Shown: piece after piece, positions 28,902-41,600 of the stretch | How positions within the stretch are numbered: position 1 is the stretch's first letter | How the letters are laid out: the number at the start of each line of letters is the position of its first letter | Origin: Sphingomonadales bacterium | GTDB lineage: Bacteria > Pseudomonadota > Alphaproteobacteria > Sphingomonadales > Sphingomonadaceae | DNA length: 64,000 bases | Direction: 5' to 3' | Assembly (NCBI GenBank): GCA_009995225.1 | Contig: JAACPW010000012.1 | Coordinates: forward strand, 1 to 64,000 | Position numbers and translations under genes: made by a program | Notes under the pieces: model-generated | Told to the model about the DNA's origin: nothing | Seen by the model: the letters and a program-made list of their open reading frames with translations, nothing else | Database searches by the model: none

Positions 28902-30785
28902 ATGGCTATCACCCCGCAATGGAAGGACGAGCTGCGCGCGCGGATCACGCTGTCGACGCTTGTCCAGCGCTCGGTCAAGCTGACCCGCGCGGGGCGCGAG
29001 TGGAAGGGGTGCTGCCCATTCCACGAGGAAAAGACGCCGAGCTTCTACGTCAACGATCAGAAGCAGTTCTACCATTGCTTTGGCTGCGGCGCGCATGGCG
29101 ATGCGATCAGTTGGATGGTCGACAATCAGGGCCTGCAATTCATGGATGCGGTCAAGGAATTGGCCGCGACCGCCGGAATGGAGGTGCCCGCGCCTGATCC
29201 CGTTGCGGCGCAAAAGGCGGAAGCCCGCGCCAGCCTGATCGATGTGACCGAGGCAGCGCAACGGTTTTTTGTGCAGAGCCTTACCGGGCCAAGCGGTGGT
29301 GCAGCGCGCGACTATCTGCAGCGGCGCGGGTTTTCGATGGAAGTCATGCAAGATTTCGGCTTTGGCTGGGCGCCCGATGATCGTCAGGCTCTGCCCCGCG
29401 CCCTCACGCAGTTCGACGAGGATATGCTGGAAGGCGCCGGCATGCGGGCCGCAAACGATCAGGGCGAAAGGTATGACCGCTTTCGGGGCCGCGTCATGCT
29501 CCCTATTCAGGACGCACGCGGCCGGGTGATCGCATTTGGCGGCCGCATTCTCGAAAAGCGGGACGGCGTCGCCAAATATCTGAACTCGCCCGACACCGAC
29601 CTGTTCGATAAAGGGCGCACGCTTTACAATCTGCACCGTGCCGCCCCTGCCGCTCGTCAATCGGGACGCGTGGTGGTGGTCGAAGGCTACATGGATGTGA
29701 TCGCCCTCGCCAATGCAGGGATTGCCGACGCGGTCGCACCACTGGGCACGGCGCTCACCGAAATGCAGCTCGAACTGCTGTGGCGCATGGTCGAAGTGCC
29801 GGTTCTGTGTTTCGATGGCGATGCGGCGGGTCAGAGAGCTGCGATGCGGGCCATCACCCGCGCGCTGCCGCTGCTGGCCCCCATGCGATCGCTCAGCATC
29901 GTGTGCCTGCCTGCTGGCCTCGATCCCGATGATCTCATCAAGACGCAGGGCAAAACGGCGATGGAGGGGTTGCTGGAAAAGCCAGCCAGCCTGATCGAGA
30001 CATTATGGCAGTTCGAACGCGATGCTCAGCCTCTTACCACGCCTGAAGCCAAGGCGGGTCTCAAGGCGCGGCTGATGACCCATGTTGAAACGATTGCGGA
30101 TCCCGAGATCAAGGGTCTTTACCGCCGCGAGCTGGGCGACCGGTTCTCTGCCTTCGCCTATCCACCGCGCCCACCGCGCCCCGCCTTTCAGCCCGGCAAA
30201 TCAGGCCAGCGCGCCAACTTCAAAGGGTTCGGGCGCGGAGCCGTGATGCCGCATCAGGGCTTGTCAGAAGGTGCGCGTGCGCAGCTATCGGGCATGATGG
30301 CAGGCGGCCAGCGGCAAGGCTTGTTGAACGCCGTTCTGACCGGCCTGACGCGGTTTCCGCAAGAGATTGCCCGTCACGCCGAAGCCCTCTCCAGCCTCGC
30401 CCGGCTTGACCCCAAAGCCGCGCTATTGATCGAATCCCTGTTCGAACTTGCAGAAACGCTTGATTCGGTCACGCCAAACGCCATATGCAACCAGCAAGGC
30501 CAACCTGCCCCGCCGGCAGATATCCGCTACGCCTTTCTCGATGAAGAAGGCAACGATCCCGGCGCTGCGTGTGAGGAACTGGCCGAAGCTGTGTCGCTGC
30601 TGGTTGAAAGACCGGCGTTGGAGGTTGCACTTGCAGCCACGATTGCGCGTTTCGAAAATGATCCCGAAGGATCATTTGCGGAGCAGACGCGTTTGCGCGC
30701 ACAGCTCATGGCAGTTGATGAGCGACTCAAGGCTTTCGGGCGCCGCAAAGCGGGCTCGGTGGCAATGGGTGACGACACCGTCTGA
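28902..30785 (+). CDS. dnaG: DNA primase
   Basis: The 627-residue protein has the N-terminal CHC2 zinc finger (CCPFHEEKTPSFYV and FYHCFGCGAHGDAI, about residues 37-68), the catalytic core with YLNSPDTDLFDKGRTLYNLH, the TOPRIM segment VVVVEGYMDVIALANAG with the acidic FDGDAAGQRAA metal site, and a C-terminal helicase-interaction region. It makes RNA primers for the replisome. The start MAITPQWKDELRARI is the usual position. It is 50 bases after yqeY and 73 bases before rpoD. Confidence 0.96.
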   Translation: MAITPQWKDELRARITLSTLVQRSVKLTRAGREWKGCCPFHEEKTPSFYVNDQKQFYHCFGCGAHGDAISWMVDNQGLQFMDAVKELAATAGMEVPAPDPVAAQKAEARASLIDVTEAAQRFFVQSLTGPSGGAARDYLQRRGFSMEVMQDFGFGWAPDDRQALPRALTQFDEDMLEGAGMRAANDQGERYDRFRGRVMLPIQDARGRVIAFGGRILEKRDGVAKYLNSPDTDLFDKGRTLYNLHRAAPAARQSGRVVVVEGYMDVIALANAGIADAVAPLGTALTEMQLELLWRMVEVPVLCFDGDAAGQRAAMRAITRALPLLAPMRSLSIVCLPAGLDPDDLIKTQGKTAMEGLLEKPASLIETLWQFERDAQPLTTPEAKAGLKARLMTHVETIADPEIKGLYRRELGDRFSAFAYPPRPPRPAFQPGKSGQRANFKGFGRGAVMPHQGLSEGARAQLSGMMAGGQRQGLLNAVLTGLTRFPQEIARHAEALSSLARLDPKAALLIESLFELAETLDSVTPNAICNQQGQPAPPADIRYAFLDEEGNDPGAACEELAEAVSLLVERPALEVALAATIARFENDPEGSFAEQTRLRAQLMAVDERLKAFGRRKAGSVAMGDDTV

Positions 30786-30858
30786 CAGGCGGATATGGGT
30801 TTAATTGGCGATTTCGTGCAGTGCACGGACCGCCCGGCAACGGATTGATAATAAAAAT

Positions 30859-32892
<2,034 letters not shown>

Positions 32893-32904
32893 TCATCCGG
32901 AAGA

Positions 32905-32925
32905 CCCCGCTGCGGCGGGGTTTTT
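32905..32925 (+). terminator. Intrinsic terminator of rpoD
   Basis: CCCCGC (32905-32910), loop TGCG, GCGGGG (32915-32920) and TTTTT directly after form a classical rho-independent terminator. Confidence 0.9.
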
Positions 32926-32939
32926 CATGCCCGGCGAGG

Positions 32940-33122
32940 TCAGTTCTTCTTGTCTGGCAGGGATTCGCGCTTGGTCGACGCCAGTTCCTCCAGCTCTTCC
33001 TCGCTCATCGAATCGACCATGTCTTTCGATGCGCCCTCGAGGTCTTTCTTCGGCGTATCGCCGCGCTTGGCGGACAGGGCCGCGCATGCGGCTTTCTGCT
33101 GCGCCTTCGACTTTGCTTTCAT
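32940..33122 (-). CDS. DUF3008 family small basic protein
   Basis: The 60-residue protein starts MKAKSKAQQKAACAALSAKR, then GDTPKKDLEGASKDMVDSM and ends ELASTKRESLPDKKN, which matches the DUF3008 pattern closely. It is highly charged and helical with no membrane segment. The family is widespread in alphaproteobacteria and its function is unknown to me. It converges on rpoD; the rpoD terminator separates them. Confidence 0.85.
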   Translation of the reverse strand: MKAKSKAQQKAACAALSAKRGDTPKKDLEGASKDMVDSMSEEELEELASTKRESLPDKKN

Positions 33123-33261
33123 CGCGATAACTCCTGATTGTCGGCAAGGTTTAGTCTATATGCGATAGCGCTCAAGCCTGATCGAATTTTGGCAAGCCGC
33201 CGGTCGAAAAGAGGCGGCGTGGGGGGTGGAGAATCTCCGATCCAGCGCCTATAGGCCTGCC

Positions 33262-33741
33262 ATGCGCATCGCCATCGCCTCAGACCACGCCGCCACCGAT
33301 CTCAAGGCCGAACTCGCCGAATGGTTGATCGAGGAAGGCCACGACGTCGCCGATCTCGGCCCGGAACCAGGTGTCAGCGTCGATTACCCCGATTACGGCT
33401 ACCGCCTGGCGGAAATTGTCGCCGAAGGCACTGTCGAATTCGGCGTGGCGCTGTGTGGCAGCGGGATCGGCATATCGATCAGCATCAACCGCCACCCCCA
33501 GGTGCGCTGCGCCCTCGTGAGCGAACCCCTGTCAGCCGCCCTCTCGCGCGAACATAATGATGCCAATTGCATCGCAATGGGCGCGCGGCTCGTAGGGATT
33601 GAGATGGCCAAATCCTGCATCGCAACCTTCCTGGACACCGAATTCGCCGATGCCGGCGATCCGGCCGGTCGCCACCAGCGCCGCGTCGGCAAGCTCGGCA
33701 AGCCCCCGTTTCAGCCCGATCATATCGAGACCCATCAATGA
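33262..33741 (+). CDS. rpiB: Ribose-5-phosphate isomerase B
   Basis: The start is ATG 33262 ([20 protein letters not shown]); an upstream ATG at 33226 adds a poor extension. The 159-residue protein has the RpiB motifs [29 protein letters not shown] with the catalytic Cys, and [17 protein letters not shown]. It interconverts ribose 5-phosphate and ribulose 5-phosphate in the pentose phosphate pathway. The stop overlaps the glyA ATG by four bases (33738-33741), so the two are translationally coupled, a common pairing in alphaproteobacteria. Confidence 0.94.
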   Translation: MRIAIASDHAATDLKAELAEWLIEEGHDVADLGPEPGVSVDYPDYGYRLAEIVAEGTVEFGVALCGSGIGISISINRHPQVRCALVSEPLSAALSREHNDANCIAMGARLVGIEMAKSCIATFLDTEFADAGDPAGRHQRRVGKLGKPPFQPDHIETHQ

Positions 33742-35060
33742 GCACTGCCCCGATTGATTTCGCCGCCCGTACCCAGAACCCGATGGATGGCTTCTGGAAC
33801 GATGATCTTGCGCACGCCGATCCCGAAATCGCCGCCGCGATTGGCAAGGAGCTCGCCCGCCAGCGTGACAAGATCGAACTGATCGCGAGCGAGAACATCG
33901 CAAGCCGCGCCGTGCTGGAAGCGGCCGGTTCTGTGTTCACCAACAAATACGCGGAAGGCTATCCGGGCAAGCGTTACTATGGCGGCTGCGATTATGCCGA
34001 CGTGGTCGAAACGCTGGCAATTGACCGCGCCAAGCAGTTGTTCGGGTGCAACTTTGCCAATGTGCAGCCCAACTCGGGCAGCCAGATGAATCAGGCTGTA
34101 TTCCTCGCCCTTATCAATCCGGGCGACACCTTCATGGGTCTCGATCTCAATTCGGGCGGCCACCTGACGCACGGTTCGCCGGTCAACATGAGCGGCAAGT
34201 GGTTCAACGTCGTCTCCTACGGCGTGAACCCTGCGACCGAGACGGTTGACATGGACGAAGTCGCCGCCAAGGCGCGGACAAGCAAGCCGAAGATCATCAT
34301 CTGCGGCGGCACCGCCTATTCGCGCACATGGGACTTCCCGGCCTTCCGAGCCATCGCCGATGAAGTCGGCGCGATCCTGCTGTGCGACATGAGCCACATC
34401 TCCGGCCTCGTTGCCGGCGGCGCGCATCCCTCGCCCTTCCCGCATTGCGACATCGTCACCTCGACCACCCACAAATCCCTGCGCGGTCCGCGTTCTGGCA
34501 TCATCCTGTGGAATGACGAGAAGTATACCAAGCCACTTAACATGGCGGTGTTCCCCGGCCTTCAGGGCGGGCCGTTGATGCACATCGTCGCGGCCAAGGC
34601 GGTCGCTTTCAAGGAAGCACTCGATCCCAGTTTCCGCGATTACGCGCACCGCATCGTCGAAAACGCACGCGCACTTGCCACGAGCCTCGAGGAAAACGGC
34701 CTGCGGATCGTGTCCGGCGGGACGGATAACCACTCGATGCTGGTGGACCTCACTGCCAAGGATGTAACCGGTAAGGACGCCGAAAAGGGCCTCGATCGCG
34801 CATGGCTCACCTGCAACAAGAACGGCATTCCGTTCGATACCCGCTCGCCCTTTGTCACCAGCGGCATCCGCCTGGGCACGCCGGCCGGCACCACTCGCGG
34901 TTTTGGCCCGGACGAGTTTCGGATCATTGGCAAACTCATTGCCGAAGTCGTTGAAGGCCTTTCCACAAATGGCGCCGAAGGCGATGCGCAGATCGAAGAA
35001 AGCGTGCGTCAGCGCGTGAGCAAACTTTGCGCTGCTTTCCCCGTCTATCCGGGCATGTAA
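33738..35060 (+). CDS. glyA: Serine hydroxymethyltransferase
   Basis: The 440-residue PLP enzyme shows [66 protein letters not shown] and the lysine site [15 protein letters not shown]. It converts serine and tetrahydrofolate to glycine and methylene-tetrahydrofolate, feeding one-carbon metabolism. It is coupled to rpiB by a 4-base overlap and is followed after 11 bases by a small membrane protein and then nrdR, which suggests a longer transcript. The length is about 20 residues above the usual because of the N-terminal extension [15 protein letters not shown]. Confidence 0.96.
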   Translation: MSTAPIDFAARTQNPMDGFWNDDLAHADPEIAAAIGKELARQRDKIELIASENIASRAVLEAAGSVFTNKYAEGYPGKRYYGGCDYADVVETLAIDRAKQLFGCNFANVQPNSGSQMNQAVFLALINPGDTFMGLDLNSGGHLTHGSPVNMSGKWFNVVSYGVNPATETVDMDEVAAKARTSKPKIIICGGTAYSRTWDFPAFRAIADEVGAILLCDMSHISGLVAGGAHPSPFPHCDIVTSTTHKSLRGPRSGIILWNDEKYTKPLNMAVFPGLQGGPLMHIVAAKAVAFKEALDPSFRDYAHRIVENARALATSLEENGLRIVSGGTDNHSMLVDLTAKDVTGKDAEKGLDRAWLTCNKNGIPFDTRSPFVTSGIRLGTPAGTTRGFGPDEFRIIGKLIAEVVEGLSTNGAEGDAQIEESVRQRVSKLCAAFPVYPGM

Positions 35061-35071
35061 GGACCAAAACA

Positions 35072-35293
35072 ATGAACGATCAAAATCCGCGCCAAAGTCC
35101 CGATTGGGTTGAAGATGTAAAAACCGAAGTTTCGGGTATGGCAAAAGAAGGGATCAACCACCCTTCCACCAAGCCTGTTCTGACCGGCGCCGCGATTGGG
35201 GCTGCTGCAGGGTTTATTCTGCCCGTCATTTCCATTCCTGTCGGTCTGATTGCCGGCGCGGGCTTTGCACTATATCAGAGGATCAAGAAGTAA
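35072..35293 (+). CDS. Small hypothetical membrane protein, 73 aa
   Basis: The start is ATG 35072. The protein has a polar N-terminus (MNDQNPRQSPDWVEDVKTEV), then a Gly/Ala-rich segment and a hydrophobic stretch able to span the membrane once or twice (TGAAIGAAAGFILPVISIPV and GLIAGAGFALYQRIKK). The basic end would stay in the cytoplasm. The family is not recognised. It lies 11 bases after glyA and 8 bases before nrdR, so it is almost certainly co-transcribed with both. Confidence 0.65.
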   Translation: MNDQNPRQSPDWVEDVKTEVSGMAKEGINHPSTKPVLTGAAIGAAAGFILPVISIPVGLIAGAGFALYQRIKK

Positions 35294-35301
35294 CCCTCTG
35301 A

Positions 35302-35778
35302 ATGCGCTGCCCCTTTTGCGCCCATGATGACACGCAGGTCAAGGACAGTCGCCCGACCGAGGATAACGCCTCTATCCGGCGGCGTCGCCAGTGCTCGTCC
35401 TGCGGGGCGCGGTTCACCACATTCGAGCGCGTGCAATTGCGCGACGTGGTGGTGGTCAAATCCGGCACGAATGGCGAGAATGCGCGGCGAGAACCGTTCG
35501 ACCGCTCCAAACTGGAGCATTCCGTTGCGCTTGCCAGTCGTAAGCGGGGAATCGATCAGGAGCGGCTCGATCAGCTGATTTCGGGGATTCAGCGTCAGGT
35601 CGAAACATCGGGTGAGGCTGAAGTGCCTTCATCCCACATTGGCGAACTGGTCATGGAAGGCCTGCGGCAAATCGATTCCGTTGCTTATATTCGATTCGCG
35701 AGCGTCTATCGCGATTTTTCCGAAGCGCGTGACTTTGAAGAGTTTGCCAGCACCGTCCAGCAAGCGGCGAAAGATTAA
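35302..35778 (+). CDS. nrdR: Transcriptional repressor NrdR
   Basis: The 158-residue protein has the zinc ribbon ([18 protein letters not shown] and [14 protein letters not shown]) and the ATP-cone domain ([20 protein letters not shown], then [13 protein letters not shown]). NrdR senses dATP/ATP and represses ribonucleotide reductase genes by binding paired NrdR boxes. None of its target nrd genes is in the window. The position after glyA is the usual one in alphaproteobacteria. The stop lies 7 bases before the next start. Confidence 0.95.
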   Translation: MRCPFCAHDDTQVKDSRPTEDNASIRRRRQCSSCGARFTTFERVQLRDVVVVKSGTNGENARREPFDRSKLEHSVALASRKRGIDQERLDQLISGIQRQVETSGEAEVPSSHIGELVMEGLRQIDSVAYIRFASVYRDFSEARDFEEFASTVQQAAKD

Positions 35779-35785
35779 ACGTAAC

Positions 35786-36532
35786 ATGGCCGCCCTCAAC
35801 AAGCCGGTAATCGTTCTCGTGCGCCCGCAACTCGGCGAGAATATCGGCAAGGCGGCGCGCGCGATGCTCAATTTCGGATTGACCGAATTGCGCCTCGTCG
35901 CGCCCCGCGATGGCTGGCCTAATCCGTCTGCGGGCCCCGCTGCAGCGGGCGCGGACAGCGTGCTTGAACACGCCAAGGTCTATGCCACCACCGCTGAGGC
36001 CGTGGCCGATTGCCAGCATGTCCACGCCACCACCGTGCGCAAGCGCGGCGTGACCAAGCCCGTGATCGGCGCTGACGAAGCCGGGCGGTTGGTGCACACT
36101 AAGGCAGGCCGCCATGCCATCATCTTCGGCCCGGAACGATCCGGGTTGGAAACCGAAGACGTCGCGCTTGCCCGCAACATCCTGACAATCCCGATCAACC
36201 CCGAGTTCGCCTCCCTCAATCTGGCGCAGGCCGTGATCCTGGTCGCCTACGAATGGTCGCGGATCGGGCGCGAGATGGACGGCGTTGACCCCGTGCTGGT
36301 GCAACCGACGCTTGAAGAAACGCTGCCCCCAGCCCCGCAGGAGGAGCTGGAAGGGTTGATTGCCCATTTTGAAATGTTGCTTGAACCGCGCGAATACTTT
36401 TTGCCCGAAGGGCGCGCCGAGGCAACGCGGCGGGCTTTGCGCGGCGTGCTGACCAAGCCGGGCTGGAATCACCTTGAAGTGCGCACGTTGCGCGGTGTTC
36501 TTACGACACTGGCCCGCAAGATTCGCAGCTGA
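35786..36532 (+). CDS. SPOUT (TrmH/TrmJ-type) RNA methyltransferase
   Basis: The start is ATG 35786 (MAALNKPVIVLVRPQLGENI); the frame is open upstream but overlaps nrdR. The 248-residue protein has the SPOUT signatures IGKAARAMLNFGLTELRLVA, IIFGPERSGLETEDVALA and INPEFASLNLAQAVILVAYE, which form the knotted AdoMet site. The family includes TrmJ, which 2'-O-methylates tRNA position 32; the exact substrate here is inferred. A C-terminal helical domain of about 80 residues fits TrmJ. It follows nrdR by 7 bases. Confidence 0.88.
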   Translation: MAALNKPVIVLVRPQLGENIGKAARAMLNFGLTELRLVAPRDGWPNPSAGPAAAGADSVLEHAKVYATTAEAVADCQHVHATTVRKRGVTKPVIGADEAGRLVHTKAGRHAIIFGPERSGLETEDVALARNILTIPINPEFASLNLAQAVILVAYEWSRIGREMDGVDPVLVQPTLEETLPPAPQEELEGLIAHFEMLLEPREYFLPEGRAEATRRALRGVLTKPGWNHLEVRTLRGVLTTLARKIRS

Positions 36533-36630
36533 TCCGCCAGCGAGGGCGGCCATCGGCTTGACCTCTGCGCGCATCCTGCTATGCGCCCTCCCTTCGCAAT
36601 TGGCCCCGCACCCCGGTGAAGCGGTGGCCG

Positions 36631-36650
36631 CATCATGATCTTTCATGATG
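36631..36650 (+). promoter_or_regulatory. Perfect hairpin in the rpsD leader
   Basis: CATCATGA (36631-36638), loop TCTT, TCATGATG (36643-36650) form an 8-bp perfect stem about 60 bases before the rpsD start. S4 represses its own mRNA in several bacteria, so a regulatory leader is conceivable. There is no T-tract, so it is not a plain terminator of the preceding gene. Confidence 0.35.
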
Positions 36651-36711
36651 GTGCGATGCCGGGTTTGATGGCTGCCCAATGGGGGCGGCCCTGCAATTTG
36701 AAGGAAGACGT

Positions 36712-37326
36712 ATGTCGAAGCGCAAAAGCGCCAAGTACAAGCTTGACCGCCGGATGGGCGAAAACATCTGGGGTCGGCCCAACTCCCCGGTGAACAAGCG
36801 GTCCTACGGCCCCGGCCAGCACGGTCAGCGTCGCAAGGGCAAGATGAGCGATTATGGCCTGCAGCTGCGCGCCAAGCAGAAGCTGAAGGGCTACTACGGC
36901 GACGTCACCGAAAAGCAGTTCAAGCGCACCTATGCCGAAGCATCGCGCATGAAGGGCGACACCAGCCAGAACCTGATCGGCCTGCTCGAACAGCGCCTGG
37001 ACATGGTTGTGTACCGCGCCAAGTTCGCTCCGACGATCTTCTCGGCCCGTCAGGTCGTGAGTCACGGTCACATCTATGTGAACGGCGTGAAGTGCAACAT
37101 CGCATCGCGCCGCGTGATGATCGGCGATGTCATCAGCCTCGGCAGCAAGGCCAAGGAAATGGCGCTCGTGATCGAAGCGCAGAGCCTCGCCGAGCGTGAT
37201 ATCCCCGATTACGTCCAGCCCGATGGCACGGACAAGATCACTTTCACCCGCGTGCCCAAGCTCGACGAAGTGCCCTATCCGGTGACGATGGAACCGAACC
37301 TGGTGGTGGAATTCTACTCGCGCTGA
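36712..37326 (+). CDS. rpsD: 30S ribosomal protein S4
   Basis: The start is ATG 36712 ([20 protein letters not shown]), with AAGGAAG about 6 bases upstream. The 204-residue protein has the N-terminal S4 domain, [20 protein letters not shown], the RNA-binding S4 domain ([13 protein letters not shown], then [20 protein letters not shown]) and the end NLVVEFYSR. It is a primary 16S rRNA binder in small-subunit assembly. Here it is monocistronic, followed by a strong terminator, and not part of an alpha operon. Confidence 0.97.
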   Translation: MSKRKSAKYKLDRRMGENIWGRPNSPVNKRSYGPGQHGQRRKGKMSDYGLQLRAKQKLKGYYGDVTEKQFKRTYAEASRMKGDTSQNLIGLLEQRLDMVVYRAKFAPTIFSARQVVSHGHIYVNGVKCNIASRRVMIGDVISLGSKAKEMALVIEAQSLAERDIPDYVQPDGTDKITFTRVPKLDEVPYPVTMEPNLVVEFYSR

Positions 37327-37349
37327 TCCAACTTTCAGCGATTACATAC

Positions 37350-37381
37350 AAAAAGGGCGGCCTCATCGGGCCGCCCTTTTT
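37350..37381. terminator. Bidirectional terminator between rpsD and the chorismate mutase gene
   Basis: AAAAAGGGCGGCC, loop of about 6 bases, GGCCGCCCTTTTT form a strong stem with A-tract before and T-tract after, so it can serve the plus-strand rpsD and the converging minus-strand gene. Confidence 0.9.
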
Positions 37382-37403
37382 CATTCATGCTACGTATTTT
37401 GCA

Positions 37404-37715
37404 TCAATCCCGCGTCCGGTCCCATTCGCCCAGCTCATAGGCGATTGACCCTTCGACGAGGCGCTCCCAGACATCAGCAACAACATCAGCAGGTATGCTG
37501 TGGGCTTTCGCTTCCGAGACGGCAGCGGCAATCACGCTGGCCTTTCGTTCTTCATCGCGTACGGCATCACGGCTTGGCTTGATCCGGGCCGCGGCACGCA
37601 TGTAGCCAAAACGCTTGGCCAGCAGCGCAACCAGTTCACGATCCAGCGCATCGACCCCGGCGCGCACATCGATCATGGTTGAACAGTCATCGGGATTCAT
37701 CGGAGTGTCGTTCAT
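37404..37715 (-). CDS. Chorismate mutase (AroQ/type II family)
   Basis: The start is set at ATG 37715 (MNDTPMNPDDCSTMIDVRAG); a further upstream ATG is less likely. The 103-residue all-helical protein has the family pattern IDVRAGVDALDRELVALLAK, RFGYMRAAARIKPSRDAVRD (active-site Arg and Lys) and EERKASVIAAAVSEAK followed by VWERLVEGSIAYELGEWD. It would convert chorismate to prephenate for Phe and Tyr synthesis. The closely related isochorismate-pyruvate lyases (PchB) share this fold, so that activity cannot be excluded. It reads away from the S9 peptidase pseudogene. Confidence 0.8.
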   Translation of the reverse strand: MNDTPMNPDDCSTMIDVRAGVDALDRELVALLAKRFGYMRAAARIKPSRDAVRDEERKASVIAAAVSEAKAHSIPADVVADVWERLVEGSIAYELGEWDRTRD

Positions 37716-37765
37716 GGCCTTCGCCCTAGAGGGGTGCAGGCTGGCTTGTCGAGTGCCTTGGTGTC

Positions 37766-39696
37766 TCAACCGCCCTGCCCCAGTTCCTCATCCAAAAAGC
37801 GGCCAATCGTGGCCAGCATATCGGCCCGCGCGGCGCTATCATCCAGTCCGTGCTGAAGGTCTTCATATTCGTGGTAATCCACCGGTTTGCCAACCGCCTT
37901 CAGCGCCTTTTCCATCGCCTGGGCGTGCCGCACATCCACGTTCAGATCACGCGTGCCGTGGAACAGTGCGACAGGGCTTGCAAACTTTTCGGCATGGCGC
38001 CGGGGACTCCCCGCCGCGATGTGGGGCCCCTGCCCCAATTGCCGGTCGCGGAACTTGAAGCTGGTGTAAGCCCGCGCATCCTGGCGCAGGTATTCAAGAT
38101 CGGTCACGGGCGCGATCGCTACGATCGCTTTGAACAGCGTTGGGTCAAGCACCTGCGATTGCAACGCCGCGTATCCGCCGTAGGACCATCCGGCGATTCC
38201 AAGGCGTTCAGGATCGGCAATCCCCTGCGAGACAAGCCAGCGACCAGCGTCGTTGACATCGCCCACTGCGACGTCCCAGGATTGATAACCATTGCGTCCG
38301 AACCAGGCCTCGCCATACCCGGCCGAACCGCGATAATTCGGCTGCAGCACCGCATAACCTCGGGCAATCAGGTACTGCACCAGCCAGTCGAACCCCCATT
38401 CATCGCGCGCTGCCGGGCCCCCATGCGGCAAAACGACGGCAGCAAGGTTCTTGCCGTCCGATCCGGGTGGCATGGTCAGGTAGGCAGGTATCAGGGGACC
38501 ATGCAGCCGGATAGGTCACCGGCTGCATGGTCCCCATCTTGCGGTCAACAAGGTTGGCGCGCACGGGAAGGACCGGTTCAAGACTGCGCTTGGCCTTGTC
38601 GAACAGATAGACCATGCCCGGCTGCGTATCGCTGGATGCAATCATCAGCAATTTCTGCTCGTCCGCGCTGGCACCGACAATGTTGATGATCGGCTGATCC
38701 GGCAACGCCTGGCCAAGTCTTTCGGCAAGCTGTGCCAGCTCAGGATTGAAATAGGCGATGGAGCGTTTTTCGGTGGCGTAACTGGCGCCCAGCGCCGCTG
38801 CCATCGAGCGCGAATGCAGCAACAGCATCGTAGCCGCCGAGGCTGATGAAGCCGATCGCAACGTCATCGGCGCTGTCAACGGCAACGGGCGCAAACCCGG
38901 CTACTGGCTGACCGGCGATGGTAAGGTCCTTGAGCAGTTTCCAGCCATTGCTGTTTTTTGCGCGGTAGGCGTAATCATATTCCCCGGTCAGAAAGCCGCG
39001 CCCGTCACTGCGCGCACGCACCTTTATCCGCACCTTCCCGGCTTCGTCCGCGATATAGCGTTGTGCGCCAGAATCAGCGTTCTCGCGCGAGCGCCGCTGG
39101 CTGCTTTCCACATCGACAAGGTCGACACTGAGCCCCTCCTGGTCATTCGCGAGACGGGTCCCGATGGTTACTTCCTTGACCAGTTGGCGCGACATCAGGA
39201 TCTTTCCCTGCTCACCGTCGACATCCAGCGCAACCACGTCTCCGCCTTGCTGAACAAAGCCCAGCGCGCGGCTCGATTGGCGTTGGCTCAATTCCTGAGC
39301 ATTGCTGCCGTCATCGCTGATCGCAAACAGGCGATCAAAGCCAAGGAGCGTGCCATCAGGGGCACGGGCCATCCCTGAAACCTGACACACAAGGCGCGAT
39401 TCCGTGGCCCATTCGCAGGACACGAGATCGGCGGTCTTCTCCGAGTTGGCTGCCACCTGGCGAATTTTGGCATCGCCGGCGAGGTCGACCACATTGAGCA
39501 CCTCGGTATGTTCGGGGCCAGCGGAGATGTACGCGATCTTGTTGCCCGATGGCGAAAGCGCAATATCGAGCACGGTCTCACGCGCCCCGAATAGCACCGC
39601 CAGTTCATCAATATTGTCATCTTGCGCGGTGGCGACCGCGGCCGTGCACAGGGCGGTGGCAATGGCCACGAGGCTTGCGCTGCGAAAAATTGTCAT
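37766..39696 (-). pseudogene. S9 (prolyl oligopeptidase) family peptidase with two frameshifts
   Basis: The gene begins with a signal peptide (MTIFRSASLVAIATALCTAA) and a beta-propeller-type region in one frame. It shifts frame at about 38785-38810 (in GGCGCTGGGCGCCAG), and shifts again within the perfect palindrome at 38494-38535. The third frame encodes an intact alpha/beta-hydrolase domain with the nucleophile in GIAGWSYGGYAAL (Ser), VALFHGTRDLNVDV (Asp) and DLQHGLDD (His). Ancestral reading is probably an acylaminoacyl-peptidase-like periplasmic enzyme. As written, the full protein cannot be made; sequencing error is possible for the first shift. Confidence 0.8.
38494..38535. repeat. Perfect 17-bp inverted repeat at the second frameshift
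   Basis: GGGGACCATGCAGCCGG (38494-38510) and CCGGCTGCATGGTCCCC (38519-38535) are exact inverted copies 8 bases apart, inside the S9 peptidase coding region. The minus-strand reading frame changes across the second arm. Confidence 0.9.
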
Positions 39697-39749
39697 AGTA
39701 TGCCTTCCCCACTCAACGGTCGGTCAGGCTACCCGGTTGTGCTGCAATT

Positions 39750-40898
<1,149 letters not shown>

Positions 40899-40940
40899 CT
40901 AACGATGCATGGCGCCCCTGTCACCCCAAAAGCAAACAGG

Positions 40941-40982
40941 TCAAAAGCAAACGGGCCGCCTGCCATGATGACAAGCGGCCCG
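40941..40982 (-). terminator. Intrinsic terminator of the outer-membrane protein gene
   Basis: On the minus strand CGGGCCGC (40982-40975), a 15-base loop and GCGGCCCG (40959-40952) are followed by TTTGCTTTT, a rho-independent terminator 27 bases after the stop of the gene at 41010. Confidence 0.85.
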
Positions 40983-41009
40983 CCGATATTCTCAGTCCGG
41001 ATCAGATGA

Positions 41010-41600
41010 TCAGAACTTGAAGCCCACGCCGACCGTGCCGCGCAGCGTGTCGAACGCGATGGTATCGACGTTGGCGCGCAGGACAACCGAGCTCACAGGA
41101 ACTTCAACGCCCACGCCGACGAGGTAGTCACCGGCGACATCATCCACATCGATGTTGTTGGCATCGAGGAAATCTTCGCTGATGCCCGTCAGGTTGCCGA
41201 CATCAAGGTCGACCCACTGATAGCCGCCGCGCGCGTAAATCTTGGCTCCGCTATCCGTGCGGAAGCCAAGGCGAGCCGAGGCGCCATATTCGGCATCGAT
41301 CGGGCCACTGCCGAACGAGGCGTTGCCTTCAACGCCAGCGAACAGGTTGGTGCCAAGCGGGAAGTCGACGGCAGCAAAGCCGCCATAGATTTCGCCGCTG
41401 TCATCAATGTTGAAATCATTGAACTGGCCATTGTCGGCGTCGAGATCACCGAGATCGATGCCGAGGTCATGCAGACCAACCGTGGCGCCGATGGTGACAT
41501 CGGGTTCCATGGTGCTCTGTGCCTGTGCAGCAGCCGGCAGCGCGATGGCGCCCATGGCGGCGCCGAGGGTTGCGACCTTGAAGATTGCGATCTTTTTCAT
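41010..41600 (-). CDS. Outer-membrane beta-barrel protein (OmpA/porin-like family), 196 aa
   Basis: The start is ATG 41600 (MKKIAIFKVATLGAAMGAIA), with AAGGAA 7-8 bases upstream; an ATG 15 bases earlier overlaps that site. A signal peptide (cut near AAAQAQ) precedes alternating beta strands: DVTIGATVGLHDLGIDLGDL, YGASARLGFRTDSGAKIYAR and GGYQWVDL. The protein ends GTVGVGFKF with terminal Phe, the BAM recognition signal. It is probably an eight-stranded OmpW/OmpA-like barrel. A strong terminator follows and an A/T-rich promoter region precedes, so it is monocistronic. Confidence 0.8.
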   Translation of the reverse strand: MKKIAIFKVATLGAAMGAIALPAAAQAQSTMEPDVTIGATVGLHDLGIDLGDLDADNGQFNDFNIDDSGEIYGGFAAVDFPLGTNLFAGVEGNASFGSGPIDAEYGASARLGFRTDSGAKIYARGGYQWVDLDVGNLTGISEDFLDANNIDVDDVAGDYLVGVGVEVPVSSVVLRANVDTIAFDTLRGTVGVGFKF

